From NCBI GenBank assembly GCA_029245675.1, contig JAQWOV010000016.1, positions 62,001 through 126,000 on the forward strand: a stretch of DNA of 64,000 nt, read 5' to 3'. The stretch comes from Acidimicrobiales bacterium. GTDB taxonomy: Bacteria > Actinomycetota > Acidimicrobiia > Acidimicrobiales > MedAcidi-G1. Shown here one piece after another: positions 1-9,044 of this stretch. A program made the position numbers and the translations under genes. Below the pieces are notes generated by a model. It saw only the letters and a list, made by a program, of their open reading frames with translations, was not told where the DNA came from and ran no database searches. Each line of letters opens with the position of its first letter. The stretch's first letter is position 1.

Positions 1-632
1 ATGCAAAGTTTTCCGGAATACCCCATTGAGCGAGCTTCATATGCTTCTCTTTTAAAACGTTCTGCGTCTTGAAAGTCTGTCACTACCATGTCTAGAGCAC
101 TTATTCCGCTTAGTCTGGCTCCTTGCGCTACTTGGCTTCGCGCTACTAATACCTCAAGGTTTCCAGGGCTTCTTACTCCGCCTAAGTCCGCCACATAGTC
201 CTCTGCCCCGAAATAGCACCATTTAACCCTTGGGTGTTTAGTTACCTCAACGGTGTTAATGACGCCTTGGACAGTTTCAACTCCCGCCATGATAGGAAGG
301 TCATCTAATCCAGCCTTGTTTAAAGCTTCAACTACTTTTTCAACGTCTTCAAAGAAAGCGAGTTTAGGAATCAGCACTCCGAGAAGAGCGGGAGATAAAG
401 CCTCGTTTATATCGCCTTCGAACCATTCGGTATCTAGTCCGTTGATTCTTATTAATAGAGGACACGATGCTGAGATGGTTTCTGTTGCCTCTAAAGCTAG
501 TTGACGAGAATCTGCTTTATGAGAAGGAGGCGTAGAGTCCTCTAAATCTATGACGGCAGCAATTGGATTGGTTCGCGGCAACTTCTCAATTACAGACGGT
601 TGATTCCCGGGAGCGAATAAAACACTTTTCAT
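1..632 (-). CDS. HpcH/HpaI aldolase / citrate lyase beta subunit-like protein (partial, 3' end outside window)
   Basis: The reverse strand reads without a stop from an ATG at 632 to the window edge, giving about 210 residues that begin MKSVLFAPGNQPSVIEK. The opening resembles the (R)S-x-LF-x-PG start of CitE-like CoA-ester lyases. It is followed by AAVIDLEDSTPPSHK (acidic metal-site region), LLIRING (substrate-binding Arg) and a late GVETVQGV segment, in the family's usual order. Members cleave or form malyl-, citramalyl- or citryl-CoA type bonds with Mg2+ in the cytoplasm. The C-terminus is missing because it lies before base 1. The gene is divergent from the acyl-CoA synthetase at 729, with a shared 96-base spacer. 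The exact substrate cannot be told from sequence. Confidence 0.8.
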   Translation of the reverse strand, partial: MKSVLFAPGNQPSVIEKLPRTNPIAAVIDLEDSTPPSHKADSRQLALEATETISASCPLLIRINGLDTEWFEGDINEALSPALLGVLIPKLAFFEDVEKVVEALNKAGLDDLPIMAGVETVQGVINTVEVTKHPRVKWCYFGAEDYVADLGGVRSPGNLEVLVARSQVAQGARLSGISALDMVVTDFQDAERFKREAYEARSMGYSGKLC

Positions 633-728
633 AACAAAGGACGTTAGTGCATTCTGTCACCAGTCCCTCTAGTCCTAAATTATGCCCGAGTAGACGAATT
701 CATATAGAGAGAGACTAGTTTTTAAGTC

Positions 729-2297
729 GTGAGCGACGAAACAATTTTACCAGACCGAGAATACCCAGGATTCTGGGCCGATCAGGAACCTGACCGCTTA
801 GCGATAGTGGTGCATGGTTCAGATAAGTCAATGACTTTTCAGGAGTTGCACGATGAGGCTGCCCGTATCGCTAATCTTTTTCGCAGCCTAGGACTATCCC
901 CTGAAGATCACGTAGCGTTTTGCCTTGAGAATCGAATCGAGTTCTTGCCATTGGCTTGGGGGGCGATATACGCCGGTTTGACCTATACCGCCATCTCTTC
1001 ACGACTAACCACAGACGAAGTCGCTTACATAGTAAATGACTGCGGAGCTCGAGTGTTCATAACTTCGCCCTATAAGGCTGAAGCTGCTGCAGAAATTATT
1101 TCTGAGACTCCGAACGTAGAAGCCCGCTTCTCCATAGGTGGAGAATTGCTAGGGCATGCCCCATTTGAAGACGCAGTCGCAACTCAAGGAGCTGAAGTTC
1201 CAGAAGATGCTGTTGAAGGTCAAGACATGCTTTATTCATCTGGTACTACAGGTCGCCCCAAAGGAGTTAAGCGAGCCCCTACCGGAGCGCTTCTTGGTAT
1301 GGGCGACACCATAGCTGCGATGGTGAAACTTTTATTTAAAGGCGAACCAGGCGGCGTGTATCTTTCGCCCGCCCCTCTTTATCATGCGGCACCACTTCGA
1401 TTTTGCTTGGCATATCAAAGGCTAGGTAGCACGGTGGTTGTTATGGAAAAATTTGATCCAGAGGAGTCACTTGCTGCGATTGAGGAACATAAAGCCACTG
1501 GGAGTCAGTGGGTTCCAACAATGTTCGTGCGGATGCTCAAATTGCCGGAAGAAACAAGAGCCAAATATGACGTTTCTTCGTTGTTGTCCGCTATCCACGC
1601 AGCAGCTCCATGTCCAGTGGAAGTAAAACGAAAAATGATTGACTGGTGGGGTCCAGTAATTCATGAGTATTACGCAGGAACAGAAGGAAATGGTTTCACC
1701 TACATCGGTTCGGAAGATTGGTTAGAGCACCCCGGTTCGGTAGGAAGATCACTTGTTGGCGAGCTAGTCATTGTTAACGACGAAGGCGAAGAAGTGGCTG
1801 CTGGCGAAGAAGGCGGAGTGTATTTTCGAGGTACTGCCGGATTCGAATATCATAATGATCCAGAAAAGACAGCTGGAGCGAAAATTGGCGCCGATCTAAG
1901 CACTCTTGGTGATGTAGGTCGCTTAGATGAAGAAGGTTATCTGTACCTCACTGATCGCAAGGCCTACATGATTATTTCAGGAGGAGTAAATATTTATCCT
2001 CAAGAAGCAGAGAATATTTTGACTATGCATCCAGCGGTCTTTGACGTAGCAGTTATTGGTGTTCCTAATGATGACTTCGGCGAAGAGGTAAAAGCGATCG
2101 TTCAACCTGAAGATATGGCTACCGCCGGACCTGAATTAGAAAAAGAACTTATAGCATTTTGCCGCTCACAACTCGCAGACGTAAAATGTCCACGAAGCGT
2201 TGATTTTCGGGAAGAACTCCCACGTCATCCAACTGGAAAACTTTATAAACGTCTTCTCAAGGATGAATATTGGGAAGGGCGCGAAACGCGTATTTGA
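729..2297 (+). CDS. Acyl-CoA synthetase (AMP-forming, FadD-like)
   Basis: This 522-residue protein belongs to the adenylate-forming ANL superfamily, which activates a carboxylic acid with ATP and joins it to CoA. Visible motifs are the phosphate loop SSGTTGRPKGVKR near residue 170, the YAGTEGNG motif near 315, and GDVGRLDEEGYLYLTDR followed by the hinge and GGVNIYPQEAE near 400-430. The C-terminal PTGKLYKR carries the catalytic lysine. The length is normal for medium/long-chain acyl-CoA synthetases. The start is a GTG. It may work with the CoA-ester enzymes elsewhere in the window, but the chain length or substrate is not evident. Confidence 0.9.
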   Translation: MSDETILPDREYPGFWADQEPDRLAIVVHGSDKSMTFQELHDEAARIANLFRSLGLSPEDHVAFCLENRIEFLPLAWGAIYAGLTYTAISSRLTTDEVAYIVNDCGARVFITSPYKAEAAAEIISETPNVEARFSIGGELLGHAPFEDAVATQGAEVPEDAVEGQDMLYSSGTTGRPKGVKRAPTGALLGMGDTIAAMVKLLFKGEPGGVYLSPAPLYHAAPLRFCLAYQRLGSTVVVMEKFDPEESLAAIEEHKATGSQWVPTMFVRMLKLPEETRAKYDVSSLLSAIHAAAPCPVEVKRKMIDWWGPVIHEYYAGTEGNGFTYIGSEDWLEHPGSVGRSLVGELVIVNDEGEEVAAGEEGGVYFRGTAGFEYHNDPEKTAGAKIGADLSTLGDVGRLDEEGYLYLTDRKAYMIISGGVNIYPQEAENILTMHPAVFDVAVIGVPNDDFGEEVKAIVQPEDMATAGPELEKELIAFCRSQLADVKCPRSVDFREELPRHPTGKLYKRLLKDEYWEGRETRI

Positions 2298-2308
2298 ACT
2301 TTAAGTCG

Positions 2309-3613
2309 TTAACCAGCTTCTGAGTGTGTGACTGGCTGTTCTCCCATCCACTCTCTCAACGTGTTTTTCAATTTTGTTTGTTGAATAAAGAGGTCATGTT
2401 CGGGTCCGGACTCTGTAGCTGATTGAGGGGCCTTCAAGTAGAAGGAAAGCCATTCTTGTACTCCAGATTGTCCGGCGCGAGCTGCCAAATCCATAAAGAG
2501 GGCTAAATCCAAAACGATTGGAGCAGCGAGGATTGAGTCTCGGCAAAGAAAATCGACTTTAATTTGCATTGGGTATCCAAGCCATCCGAAGATATCGATA
2601 TTGTCCCAGCCTTCTTTGTTGTCTCCTCTTGGTGGGTAATAGTTGATGCGCACAACGTGGTGGATGTCGCTGTAAAGGTCGGGGTAAGACTCGGGTTGAA
2701 GGATTGCGTCAAGTACCCCGAGTTTTGAAACCTCTTTGGTTTTAAAGTTTTCTGGGTCGTCAAGAACTTCACCGTCACGGTTTCCTAAGATATTGGTTGA
2801 GTACCAGCCGTTTAATCCCAGCATGCGTGCTTTTAGGCCTGGAGCCAGCAAAGTTTTCATTAGGGTTTGTCCAGTTTTGAAATCTTTTCCGACGATAGGA
2901 ACTCCTCGTGTTTTCGCTAACTCGATCATGCAGGGAAGGTCTACGGAAAGATTTGGTGCTCCGTTAGCAAACGGCACGTCACTCATTAAGGCTGCGTATG
3001 CGTAAATTTGGCTTGGTGAAATATTTTCATCATTTGCGCGCAATCCGGCTTCGAATGATTCGACAGTGGAGTGGACTTCGCCTGCTTCTTGGAATGCTTC
3101 AGTGGAGCCACACCAAACCATCACAAGACGGTCGCACTCATTTTCAGACCTAAAGTTCTCAATGTCGGCAATGAGAGCTTCTGCTTGTTCCCATTTAGAA
3201 GAGATGTTTTTGATTCGCACTCCATCTAATTTTTTGACCCATCTGTTGTCAAAGACGGCATCCATCGGAACGATTCCTTCAAGTTCCGCTGAGAGGGGAG
3301 CAAGGTCTTTCTCTTCAAGAACGCCACAAGTTCTGGCGGCTTCTAATGCATTAGAAGAAATTGGGTCCCAGCCACCAAATACAAGGTCATCAAGTTCTGC
3401 AAGTGGAACAAATTCTTTGATTAGGGGATTTCGGTCTTCTTCTTTTGCTCCTAAACGAATGTGAGCCATTTGGCTCACAGATCCGATGGGGGCGGCAAGA
3501 CCTTTTCGCGCTGCGATCACTCCGGCGATGAAAGTTGAAGACACAGCTCCGATTCCGGGGGTAAGTATTCCAAGTTTGCCTGATGCGGGTTCAATGTTTA
3601 CTGGTTTGTTCAT
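2309..3613 (-). CDS. ino1: Inositol-3-phosphate synthase family protein
   Basis: The protein (434 residues from the preferred start) matches the myo-inositol-1-phosphate synthase family, which converts glucose 6-phosphate to inositol 3-phosphate with NAD. Seen features are an N-terminal Rossmann glycine stretch (GILTPGIGAVSSTFIAG), GKDFKTGQTLMKT, NGWYSTNILGNRDGEVL, and KVDFLCRDSILAAPIVLDL, all hallmarks of this family. An upstream in-frame ATG at 3625 exists, but a TATGAT hexamer lies 7 bases before the ATG at 3613, so a leaderless message from 3613 is likely. The gene is divergent from a LysR regulator at 3689, which may control it. Inositol here may feed phosphatidylinositol or a solute; that is inference. 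Confidence 0.85.
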   Translation of the reverse strand: MNKPVNIEPASGKLGILTPGIGAVSSTFIAGVIAARKGLAAPIGSVSQMAHIRLGAKEEDRNPLIKEFVPLAELDDLVFGGWDPISSNALEAARTCGVLEEKDLAPLSAELEGIVPMDAVFDNRWVKKLDGVRIKNISSKWEQAEALIADIENFRSENECDRLVMVWCGSTEAFQEAGEVHSTVESFEAGLRANDENISPSQIYAYAALMSDVPFANGAPNLSVDLPCMIELAKTRGVPIVGKDFKTGQTLMKTLLAPGLKARMLGLNGWYSTNILGNRDGEVLDDPENFKTKEVSKLGVLDAILQPESYPDLYSDIHHVVRINYYPPRGDNKEGWDNIDIFGWLGYPMQIKVDFLCRDSILAAPIVLDLALFMDLAARAGQSGVQEWLSFYLKAPQSATESGPEHDLFIQQTKLKNTLREWMGEQPVTHSEAG

Positions 3614-3620
3614 AATCGTA

Positions 3621-3626
3621 ATCATA
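3621..3626 (-). promoter_or_regulatory. Candidate -10 element for a leaderless ino1 transcript
   Basis: On the reverse strand TATGAT (five of six matches to TATAAT) ends 7 bases before the ATG at 3613, the spacing expected for leaderless actinobacterial mRNAs. There is no Shine-Dalgarno sequence in front of this ATG. No convincing -35 box is visible. Confidence 0.4.
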
Positions 3627-3688
3627 AGATATTTTTAACTAATATGTTTATTATTAAGAAATGCTAAATATAAGGAAAGGAGATCCAC

Positions 3689-4579
3689 ATGTCAGACAAA
3701 AAAGAAATGCTCCTACCGAATCTCAGCGTTCAACAACTCGAGTACCTGCTCGCAGCAGCCAGTAATAAGACCAGAGCTGCTGCGGCTCAACAGTTAGGGG
3801 TGACTCCTTCGGCATTAACTCAAGGTCTCACTGAACTTGAACGACGAGTAGGTCTAACGTTATTTGAAAGAAAAGGTAGGTCTACAGTTCTTCGACCCCA
3901 AGCGAAAGAAGTCCTTGAATATGCTCGCCGGGTTGTAGCAGAGACAAAAGATCTCACGTATTGGGCACAGGCACAGCGAGAAGGCACATCGGGCCAAATT
4001 CGTTTCGGTGCCATAGACGCCATCGCAGTTCATCATCGAGCAAGCGAAATTCGAGAATTTCATGAAAGTTTCCCAAATGTTGACCTCCGTCTAACTGTCG
4101 CCCCATCAGGACCATTACTTGAAGCACTGTTAGAAGGCTCACTGGATCTCGTTGCCTGTGTTGAACCAGAAGTAGTTTCTGAGGACTTGATAAGCGAAGT
4201 CTTTTTAGAAGAACCTTTGTTGATCTATGCCCCAAAAGAAAAGACAACTAAGGCAAATCAGAATTGGGGACCATGGGTTTCATTTCCTCAAGGTTCTCAT
4301 ACACGGAGAATCATTGCCTCAGCTCTTGCTGCTCTTGGCGTTTCTTATGAAGTAACAGCAGAGTCAAACCAGCCAGAAGTCTTAGCAGAAATGGTACGTC
4401 TCGGTTTGGGTTGGACAGTTCTCCCGCCAGCACAAGCAAATACAGGTATCGATCCACTTATCCCAATTAAGAAGAAACCCTTAACGAAACGCAGGTTAGT
4501 TTTGATTCGCCGTTCATCAGCACCGCTTGACCCAGCCATGCAGACATTGGTCAACTATTTAAAAAAAATAGAACCATGA
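3689..4579 (+). CDS. LysR-family transcriptional regulator
   Basis: The 296-residue protein starts with a LysR helix-turn-helix at about residues 10-70 (LSVQQLEYLLAAASNKTRAAAAQQLGVTPSALTQGLTELERRVGLTLFERKGR is the typical layout). A two-lobed effector-binding domain follows to the C-terminus. A good ribosome site (AAAGGAGA) precedes the ATG. It is divergent from the inositol-phosphate synthase gene. The 63-base spacer is AT-rich and contains an imperfect inverted repeat with TTAA arms at about 3635-3656, a plausible LysR-type box. The effector is unknown. Control of the neighbour is inferred from the divergent arrangement only. Confidence 0.9.
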   Translation: MSDKKEMLLPNLSVQQLEYLLAAASNKTRAAAAQQLGVTPSALTQGLTELERRVGLTLFERKGRSTVLRPQAKEVLEYARRVVAETKDLTYWAQAQREGTSGQIRFGAIDAIAVHHRASEIREFHESFPNVDLRLTVAPSGPLLEALLEGSLDLVACVEPEVVSEDLISEVFLEEPLLIYAPKEKTTKANQNWGPWVSFPQGSHTRRIIASALAALGVSYEVTAESNQPEVLAEMVRLGLGWTVLPPAQANTGIDPLIPIKKKPLTKRRLVLIRRSSAPLDPAMQTLVNYLKKIEP

Positions 4580-4688
4580 CTAGTGTCATGATAAATACCT
4601 AGGTTAGTTTTCTGGTACCTTCTCAATTGCTTCGTTATATTCGTAGTAACTGATTAAGCAGCAAACATAAATAGTAAGGAAAGCAAAA

Positions 4689-5933
4689 ATGCCTTGGCCA
4701 ACAAATCGAGACGAAGAACTTTTCGGATATGTCGATCAAGAACTTGAACGCCAAAACTCCACGTTGCAATTAATTGCCTCAGAAAATTTTGCTTCACCTG
4801 CCGTACTGGAAGCTTCAGGATCTGTACTTACTAATAAATATGCTGAGGGGTACCCGGGTAAACGTTATTACGGCGGAAACGCAGTTGTTGACGAAGTAGA
4901 AGATCTGGCACGTGAAAGAGTTAAATCACTTTTTGGCGCAGAACATGCAAATGTGCAACCTCATTCAGGGGCCAATGCGAATATGGCTGTGTTCCAAGCT
5001 TTATTGGAACCAGGTGACACAGTACTTGGATTAAGTCTTGACCATGGCGGCCACCTCACGCATGGCTCACCAGTGAATTTCAGTGGGATTCTCTACAACT
5101 TTGTTTCATACGGTCTTACTAAAAGTGATGAACGTCTCGATTTTGAAGAACTACGCGCTCTAGCCTCTGAACATAAACCGAAACTTATAGTTGCTGGAGC
5201 TACTGCATACCCTCGCATCATCGAGCCCGCACCGTTACGTGAGATCGCTGACGAGGTTGGAGCTTTACTTATGTTTGATGCAGCTCACATTGCAGGTCTT
5301 ATCGCCGGTGGTGTTCACCCCAATCCAGTTCCTTATTCAGATGTGGTCACCTTTACAACTCACAAGACACTTCGTGGGCCAAGAGGGGGCTGCATCCTCA
5401 CACGCGAAAATTTTGCCACCAAAATAGATAAAGGTATTTTTCCAGGGATTCAGGGTGGCCCATTAGAACACCATATTGCTTCTAAAGCAGTGGCATTTAA
5501 AGAGGCAGCCGATCCATCTTTTCCAATTTACGCACAGCAAATAGTTGATAATGCTGCTGCCCTTGCAGAGTCGTTAGGAAGTCATGGATTTCGTTTAGTT
5601 TCTGGCGGAACTGACAATCATTTGATGGTTGTGGACCTGCGTACTTTTGATTCAGAATTAACTGGAGCAGTAGCGCAGGATGTTTTAGACCGGGCAGGAA
5701 TTACTTTGAACAAAAACACTGTTCCAGACGATCCGCGTTCTCCATTTGTCACAAGCGGGATGCGGATAGGCACTCCGTCTACGACCACCCAAGGGATGAA
5801 AGAATCAGAGATGGTTCAAATTGCCGAGTTGATAGCTCGTACTTTAAGAAACCGAGAAGACGAACAACAAATAAGTGCAGTCCGAGAAGAAGTCGCTGAA
5901 CTATGTAGCCGATTCCCTGCTTATGGTAGTTAG
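4689..5933 (+). CDS. glyA: Serine hydroxymethyltransferase
   Basis: This 414-residue PLP enzyme interconverts serine and glycine while loading tetrahydrofolate with a one-carbon unit. The sequence shows the family signature with the PLP lysine in [12 protein letters not shown] (K226), an N-terminal [12 protein letters not shown], the [15 protein letters not shown] block, and [14 protein letters not shown]. Length is normal. The start ATG follows AGTAAGGAAAG. It is followed after only 13 bases by the WecA-like gene, so the two are probably cotranscribed ahead of the ATP synthase cluster. Confidence 0.97.
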   Translation: MPWPTNRDEELFGYVDQELERQNSTLQLIASENFASPAVLEASGSVLTNKYAEGYPGKRYYGGNAVVDEVEDLARERVKSLFGAEHANVQPHSGANANMAVFQALLEPGDTVLGLSLDHGGHLTHGSPVNFSGILYNFVSYGLTKSDERLDFEELRALASEHKPKLIVAGATAYPRIIEPAPLREIADEVGALLMFDAAHIAGLIAGGVHPNPVPYSDVVTFTTHKTLRGPRGGCILTRENFATKIDKGIFPGIQGGPLEHHIASKAVAFKEAADPSFPIYAQQIVDNAAALAESLGSHGFRLVSGGTDNHLMVVDLRTFDSELTGAVAQDVLDRAGITLNKNTVPDDPRSPFVTSGMRIGTPSTTTQGMKESEMVQIAELIARTLRNREDEQQISAVREEVAELCSRFPAYGS

Positions 5934-5946
5934 ACAGGAGAAATAA

Positions 5947-7062
5947 GTGCCGGGGGTAGCAGCATACGCCACGGTAGGAGTAGTGGCTGCATTAGTTACC
6001 ACTCTAACGACCCCGCTCATTCATCGAATTTCTGTTAAAGCTGGGTTGCTTATAGAGCCCGATGAAAGAAACGTCCATTTGGAACCCACTCCATCTCTTG
6101 GCGGGGTCGCGATGCTTTGTGGTTTATTAGCAGGGGTGCTTACTGCATGGGGGATCGGAGACTTCTCTTCAGTTTTTGCCGCACCAACTGAAATAGTCGG
6201 GCTAATGATTGCATCAATTTTCATATGCATAGTAGGAGTGGTCGACGATATTCGCCCAATTTCCGCTCCAGCGAAAGTAGCCGGCATGGTCGTAGCGGGC
6301 AGTGTTTTATCTTTAACTGGAATCTCACTTCTTGTTCTGCGTATCCCTTTTCTAGACCTCGTTATTCTTTCACCCGATCTTTCTGCGTTACTTACAGTTG
6401 TGTGGGTTTTTCTAATAGTTAACGCAGTCAACCTCATTGACGGCCTTGATGGCTTAGCGGCAGGCATTGTAGGTATCGCTGCGATGACCTTTTTTCTTTA
6501 TGCAATACGTCTTGGAGACTCCGGCGTGTTATTTCCTGGCAACCCTGGTGCGCTTATCGCAATCTTGATAGTTGCAATATGCGTTGGTTTTCTACCTCAT
6601 AATGTTCACCCTGCACGAATATTCATGGGCGATGGCGGGGCGCTACTTCTTGGCTTACTATTAGCAGCATCAACAGTTTCAGTGGGTGGCCGAACCGATT
6701 TGCCTTTCAGTGGCCAGTCCTTTTTCTTTTTTGCACCAATCTTCATACCACTAATCGTTCTAGGCGTACCGTTATTTGATATGACATTTGCGATCATCCG
6801 ACGAGTAGCTACCCGAGGTATTCGAATCACCCAAGCAGACAAAAACCATTTACATCACCGACTGCTCGGACTAGGCCACGGACACCGCAGAGCGGTGTTT
6901 ATTTTATGGGCATGGACGGCTTTACTTTCAGGTTTTGTTTTATGGCCGACATACACCGGAGAAGGAGATGCAATCGTTCCTGCGGGTATAGCTGCTGTTT
7001 GTCTTATTCTCTTCACTGTGCTGCATCCAAGATTCAGATCTGACAAAGAAGTAAAAGTTTAA
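5947..7062 (+). CDS. wecA: Undecaprenyl-phosphate sugar-1-phosphate transferase (WecA/TagO/MraY family)
   Basis: This is a 371-residue polytopic membrane protein with about ten hydrophobic segments. It is expected to transfer a UDP-linked HexNAc-1-phosphate to undecaprenyl phosphate at the inner face of the membrane. Visible family motifs are VVDDIRPISAPAK (Asp-Asp Mg2+ site), NAVNLIDGLDGLAAG, FMGDGGALLLG, and the cytoplasmic HLHHRLLGLGHGHR loop typical of the WecA rather than the MraY branch. The start is GTG. It sits 13 bases after glyA. A strong hairpin with a T tract follows it at 7133-7165. The acceptor pathway (arabinogalactan-like, teichoic or O-antigen polymer) cannot be read from the sequence. 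Confidence 0.9.
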   Translation: MPGVAAYATVGVVAALVTTLTTPLIHRISVKAGLLIEPDERNVHLEPTPSLGGVAMLCGLLAGVLTAWGIGDFSSVFAAPTEIVGLMIASIFICIVGVVDDIRPISAPAKVAGMVVAGSVLSLTGISLLVLRIPFLDLVILSPDLSALLTVVWVFLIVNAVNLIDGLDGLAAGIVGIAAMTFFLYAIRLGDSGVLFPGNPGALIAILIVAICVGFLPHNVHPARIFMGDGGALLLGLLLAASTVSVGGRTDLPFSGQSFFFFAPIFIPLIVLGVPLFDMTFAIIRRVATRGIRITQADKNHLHHRLLGLGHGHRRAVFILWAWTALLSGFVLWPTYTGEGDAIVPAGIAAVCLILFTVLHPRFRSDKEVKV

Positions 7063-7100
7063 AAAATCTTGAAAAAATAAAATCAAGACAGCAAATCAGG

Positions 7101-7129
7101 TTGCCGCTCACCTCATTTGAGAATAGATT
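7101..7129 (+). promoter_or_regulatory. Possible promoter for the atp operon
   Basis: TTGCCG at 7101-7106 and TAGATT at 7124-7129 are separated by 17 bases. Each matches four of six sigma-70-like consensus positions. If used, transcription would start at about 7136, at the very beginning of the hairpin at 7133-7165. No better candidate lies between the hairpin and the first atp gene, where only 18 bases remain. Confidence 0.3.
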
Positions 7130-7132
7130 CAC

Positions 7133-7165
7133 AAGCACCTGAAGTTTATTTCTTCAGGTGCTTTT
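7133..7165 (+). terminator. Strong hairpin with T tract between wecA and the atp operon
   Basis: AAGCACCTGAAG (7133-7144) pairs perfectly with CTTCAGGTGCTT (7152-7163), giving a 12-base stem with a 7-base loop, followed by TT. It has the look of an intrinsic terminator for glyA-wecA. It lies only 18 bases before the first atp start codon, so it may alternatively be a 5' leader hairpin or attenuator of the atp message. Confidence 0.7.
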
Positions 7166-7183
7166 AGTTAAGAGGAATTCTTT

Positions 7184-7453
7184 ATGAAACAAGCTGGTAC
7201 GCGCGAGTTAAAGCAGGGCTTTGGCGATGCTTTTGCAGCAGCTTTTGAACTCACAGTAACTCCAGCAATCTTTGGAGCAATCGGTTGGGTCATTGATCGC
7301 CAACTCGGGACTTCACCTCTTTTTACAATAATTCTTGTCTTGGTTACCATCGGTTACGCCACTTGGAAAATGTACCGAGAATACTCCCAGACCCTTGAAC
7401 AACAGACCGCAGAACGACGGGAAATCTGGAAATCGAATGGGCCGTTAGTATGA
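7184..7453 (+). CDS. AtpZ/AtpI-like small membrane protein of the ATP synthase operon
   Basis: The 89-residue protein has two hydrophobic segments (about residues 25-40 and 46-62) followed by a charged, helical tail. This is the layout of the short AtpZ/AtpI-family proteins found at the head of F-type ATP synthase operons. They help assemble the c-ring or conduct divalent ions. An AAGAGGA ribosome site precedes the ATG, and the end overlaps the next gene by 4 bases, indicating translational coupling. Assignment rests on hydropathy and position rather than a strong motif. Confidence 0.7.
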   Translation: MKQAGTRELKQGFGDAFAAAFELTVTPAIFGAIGWVIDRQLGTSPLFTIILVLVTIGYATWKMYREYSQTLEQQTAERREIWKSNGPLV

Positions 7454-7896
7454 GCGCTACTCCTACCTCTCTTGATGCTCCTGAAGTTTCAATAGCGCGC
7501 GATCTCGCTCGTCGCGCTTTAATCATTTCACCCATCTTCCTTCTCATCGGGGTGGCTATAGACGGAGTAGGAGGACTAATTTCTTCCGGCTTAGCGTTAG
7601 CGCTAGTTGCTTTCAATTTCTTCCTCGGAGCAAAAATTATTTCACGAGCAATCGCAATTTCTTTAAACACTCTTTACGGGGCTGTTCTATTCGGTTACCT
7701 CATTCGGCTTGGATTAATGGCAGTAGCGGTCCTGATTGTACGAAACGCTGATTGGTTCGCTACTGTGCCTTTTGCAATAACTCTTTTAATAACCCACTTG
7801 GGATTACTTATTTGGGAAACTAAGCATGTTTCACTATCGCTTGCTTTCCCAGGAGTAATGCCAGCTAAACCATCAACAGACAACTTTCAGGAGTAG
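7450..7896 (+). CDS. ATP synthase subunit I-like membrane protein
   Basis: This 148-residue protein has four predicted membrane helices (about 28-50, 54-74, 83-102 and 108-126) and hydrophilic ends. It lies between the small AtpZ-like gene (ATGA overlap) and atpB. Four-helix proteins in this location are classed as ATP synthase I / AtpI-like and are thought to help c-ring assembly. The sequence itself is poorly conserved, so the call depends mainly on topology and operon position. Confidence 0.65.
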   Translation: MSATPTSLDAPEVSIARDLARRALIISPIFLLIGVAIDGVGGLISSGLALALVAFNFFLGAKIISRAIAISLNTLYGAVLFGYLIRLGLMAVAVLIVRNADWFATVPFAITLLITHLGLLIWETKHVSLSLAFPGVMPAKPSTDNFQE

Positions 7897-7905
7897 TAAT
7901 CTAAG

Positions 7906-8673
7906 GTGAACGTACTCGCACTTGATTTCCCACCTATAAGCCACTTATTTCAATGGCCGGACATACTGTTTAACGGTACGTGGTACGCGCTCAACAAAAC
8001 ATCTCTCATTTATTTGGCTGCTGTTGTTATAACGTCAGCGATTTTCCTTTCTGCTGGAAGGAAGAAAACATCATTAGTTCCAGTTGGTGTTCAACATGTA
8101 GCTGAAGCTGGTGTCAACTTCATTGAAGAATCAGTCGTGATGGAAACTATTGGGCCAGAAGGCAAAAAGTACATGCCTTTCCTGACCACGATGTTCTTCT
8201 TCATTTTGTTCTCAAATATTTTCGAAGTCATACCTGGAATCCAATTCCCTGCGAATAGTCGTATGGCGGTGCCGATCACGTTGGCTCTTGTTGTATGGCT
8301 TATTTACAACTTTGTTGGGATTCGCTCTCAAGGACTCGTCGGATACTTTAAAAACTCTCTTTTCCCTCCTGGAGTACCTAAAGCCCTTTATCTGATCGTT
8401 ACTCCAATTGAACTTGTCTCAACATTTGTTGTAAGGCCCTTCTCTTTAGCTATTCGACTCTGGGCGAACATGGTGGCGGGACACTTGCTTCTTGTTACGT
8501 TCGCCATACTCACTGCTGCACTTTGGGACGCTACCTATGTGGGAGCAGTAGCACCGTTCGCGATGTTGGTTCTTATGACCGGCTTTGAAATTTTGGTATC
8601 GGTCCTACAGGCCTTTATCTTCACAATACTGACCGCCGTTTATATTGGTGGTTCGTTACACCCTGCTCATTAA
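7906..8673 (+). CDS. atpB: F1Fo ATP synthase subunit a
   Basis: This is the 255-residue integral membrane stator subunit that forms the proton half-channels against the c-ring. The conserved fourth-helix region PFSLAIRLWANMVAGHLLL contains the essential arginine, and the C-terminal ILVSVLQAFIFTILTAVYIGG is typical. The start is GTG with an AAGGTG-like upstream sequence. The gene is 9 bases after the AtpI-like gene and 81 bases before atpE. Confidence 0.96.
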   Translation: MNVLALDFPPISHLFQWPDILFNGTWYALNKTSLIYLAAVVITSAIFLSAGRKKTSLVPVGVQHVAEAGVNFIEESVVMETIGPEGKKYMPFLTTMFFFILFSNIFEVIPGIQFPANSRMAVPITLALVVWLIYNFVGIRSQGLVGYFKNSLFPPGVPKALYLIVTPIELVSTFVVRPFSLAIRLWANMVAGHLLLVTFAILTAALWDATYVGAVAPFAMLVLMTGFEILVSVLQAFIFTILTAVYIGGSLHPAH

Positions 8674-8697
8674 GGGTAAGAAATAATAGATCTTTAA

Positions 8698-9012
<315 letters not shown>

Positions 9013-9044
9013 GACAACGCCTACGACGAGAGAGAGTTAAACAA

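Noticed and set aside
4572-4590. CATGAC/GTCATG hairpin at the LysR stop codon
   Set aside because: Short stem without T tract; likely chance.
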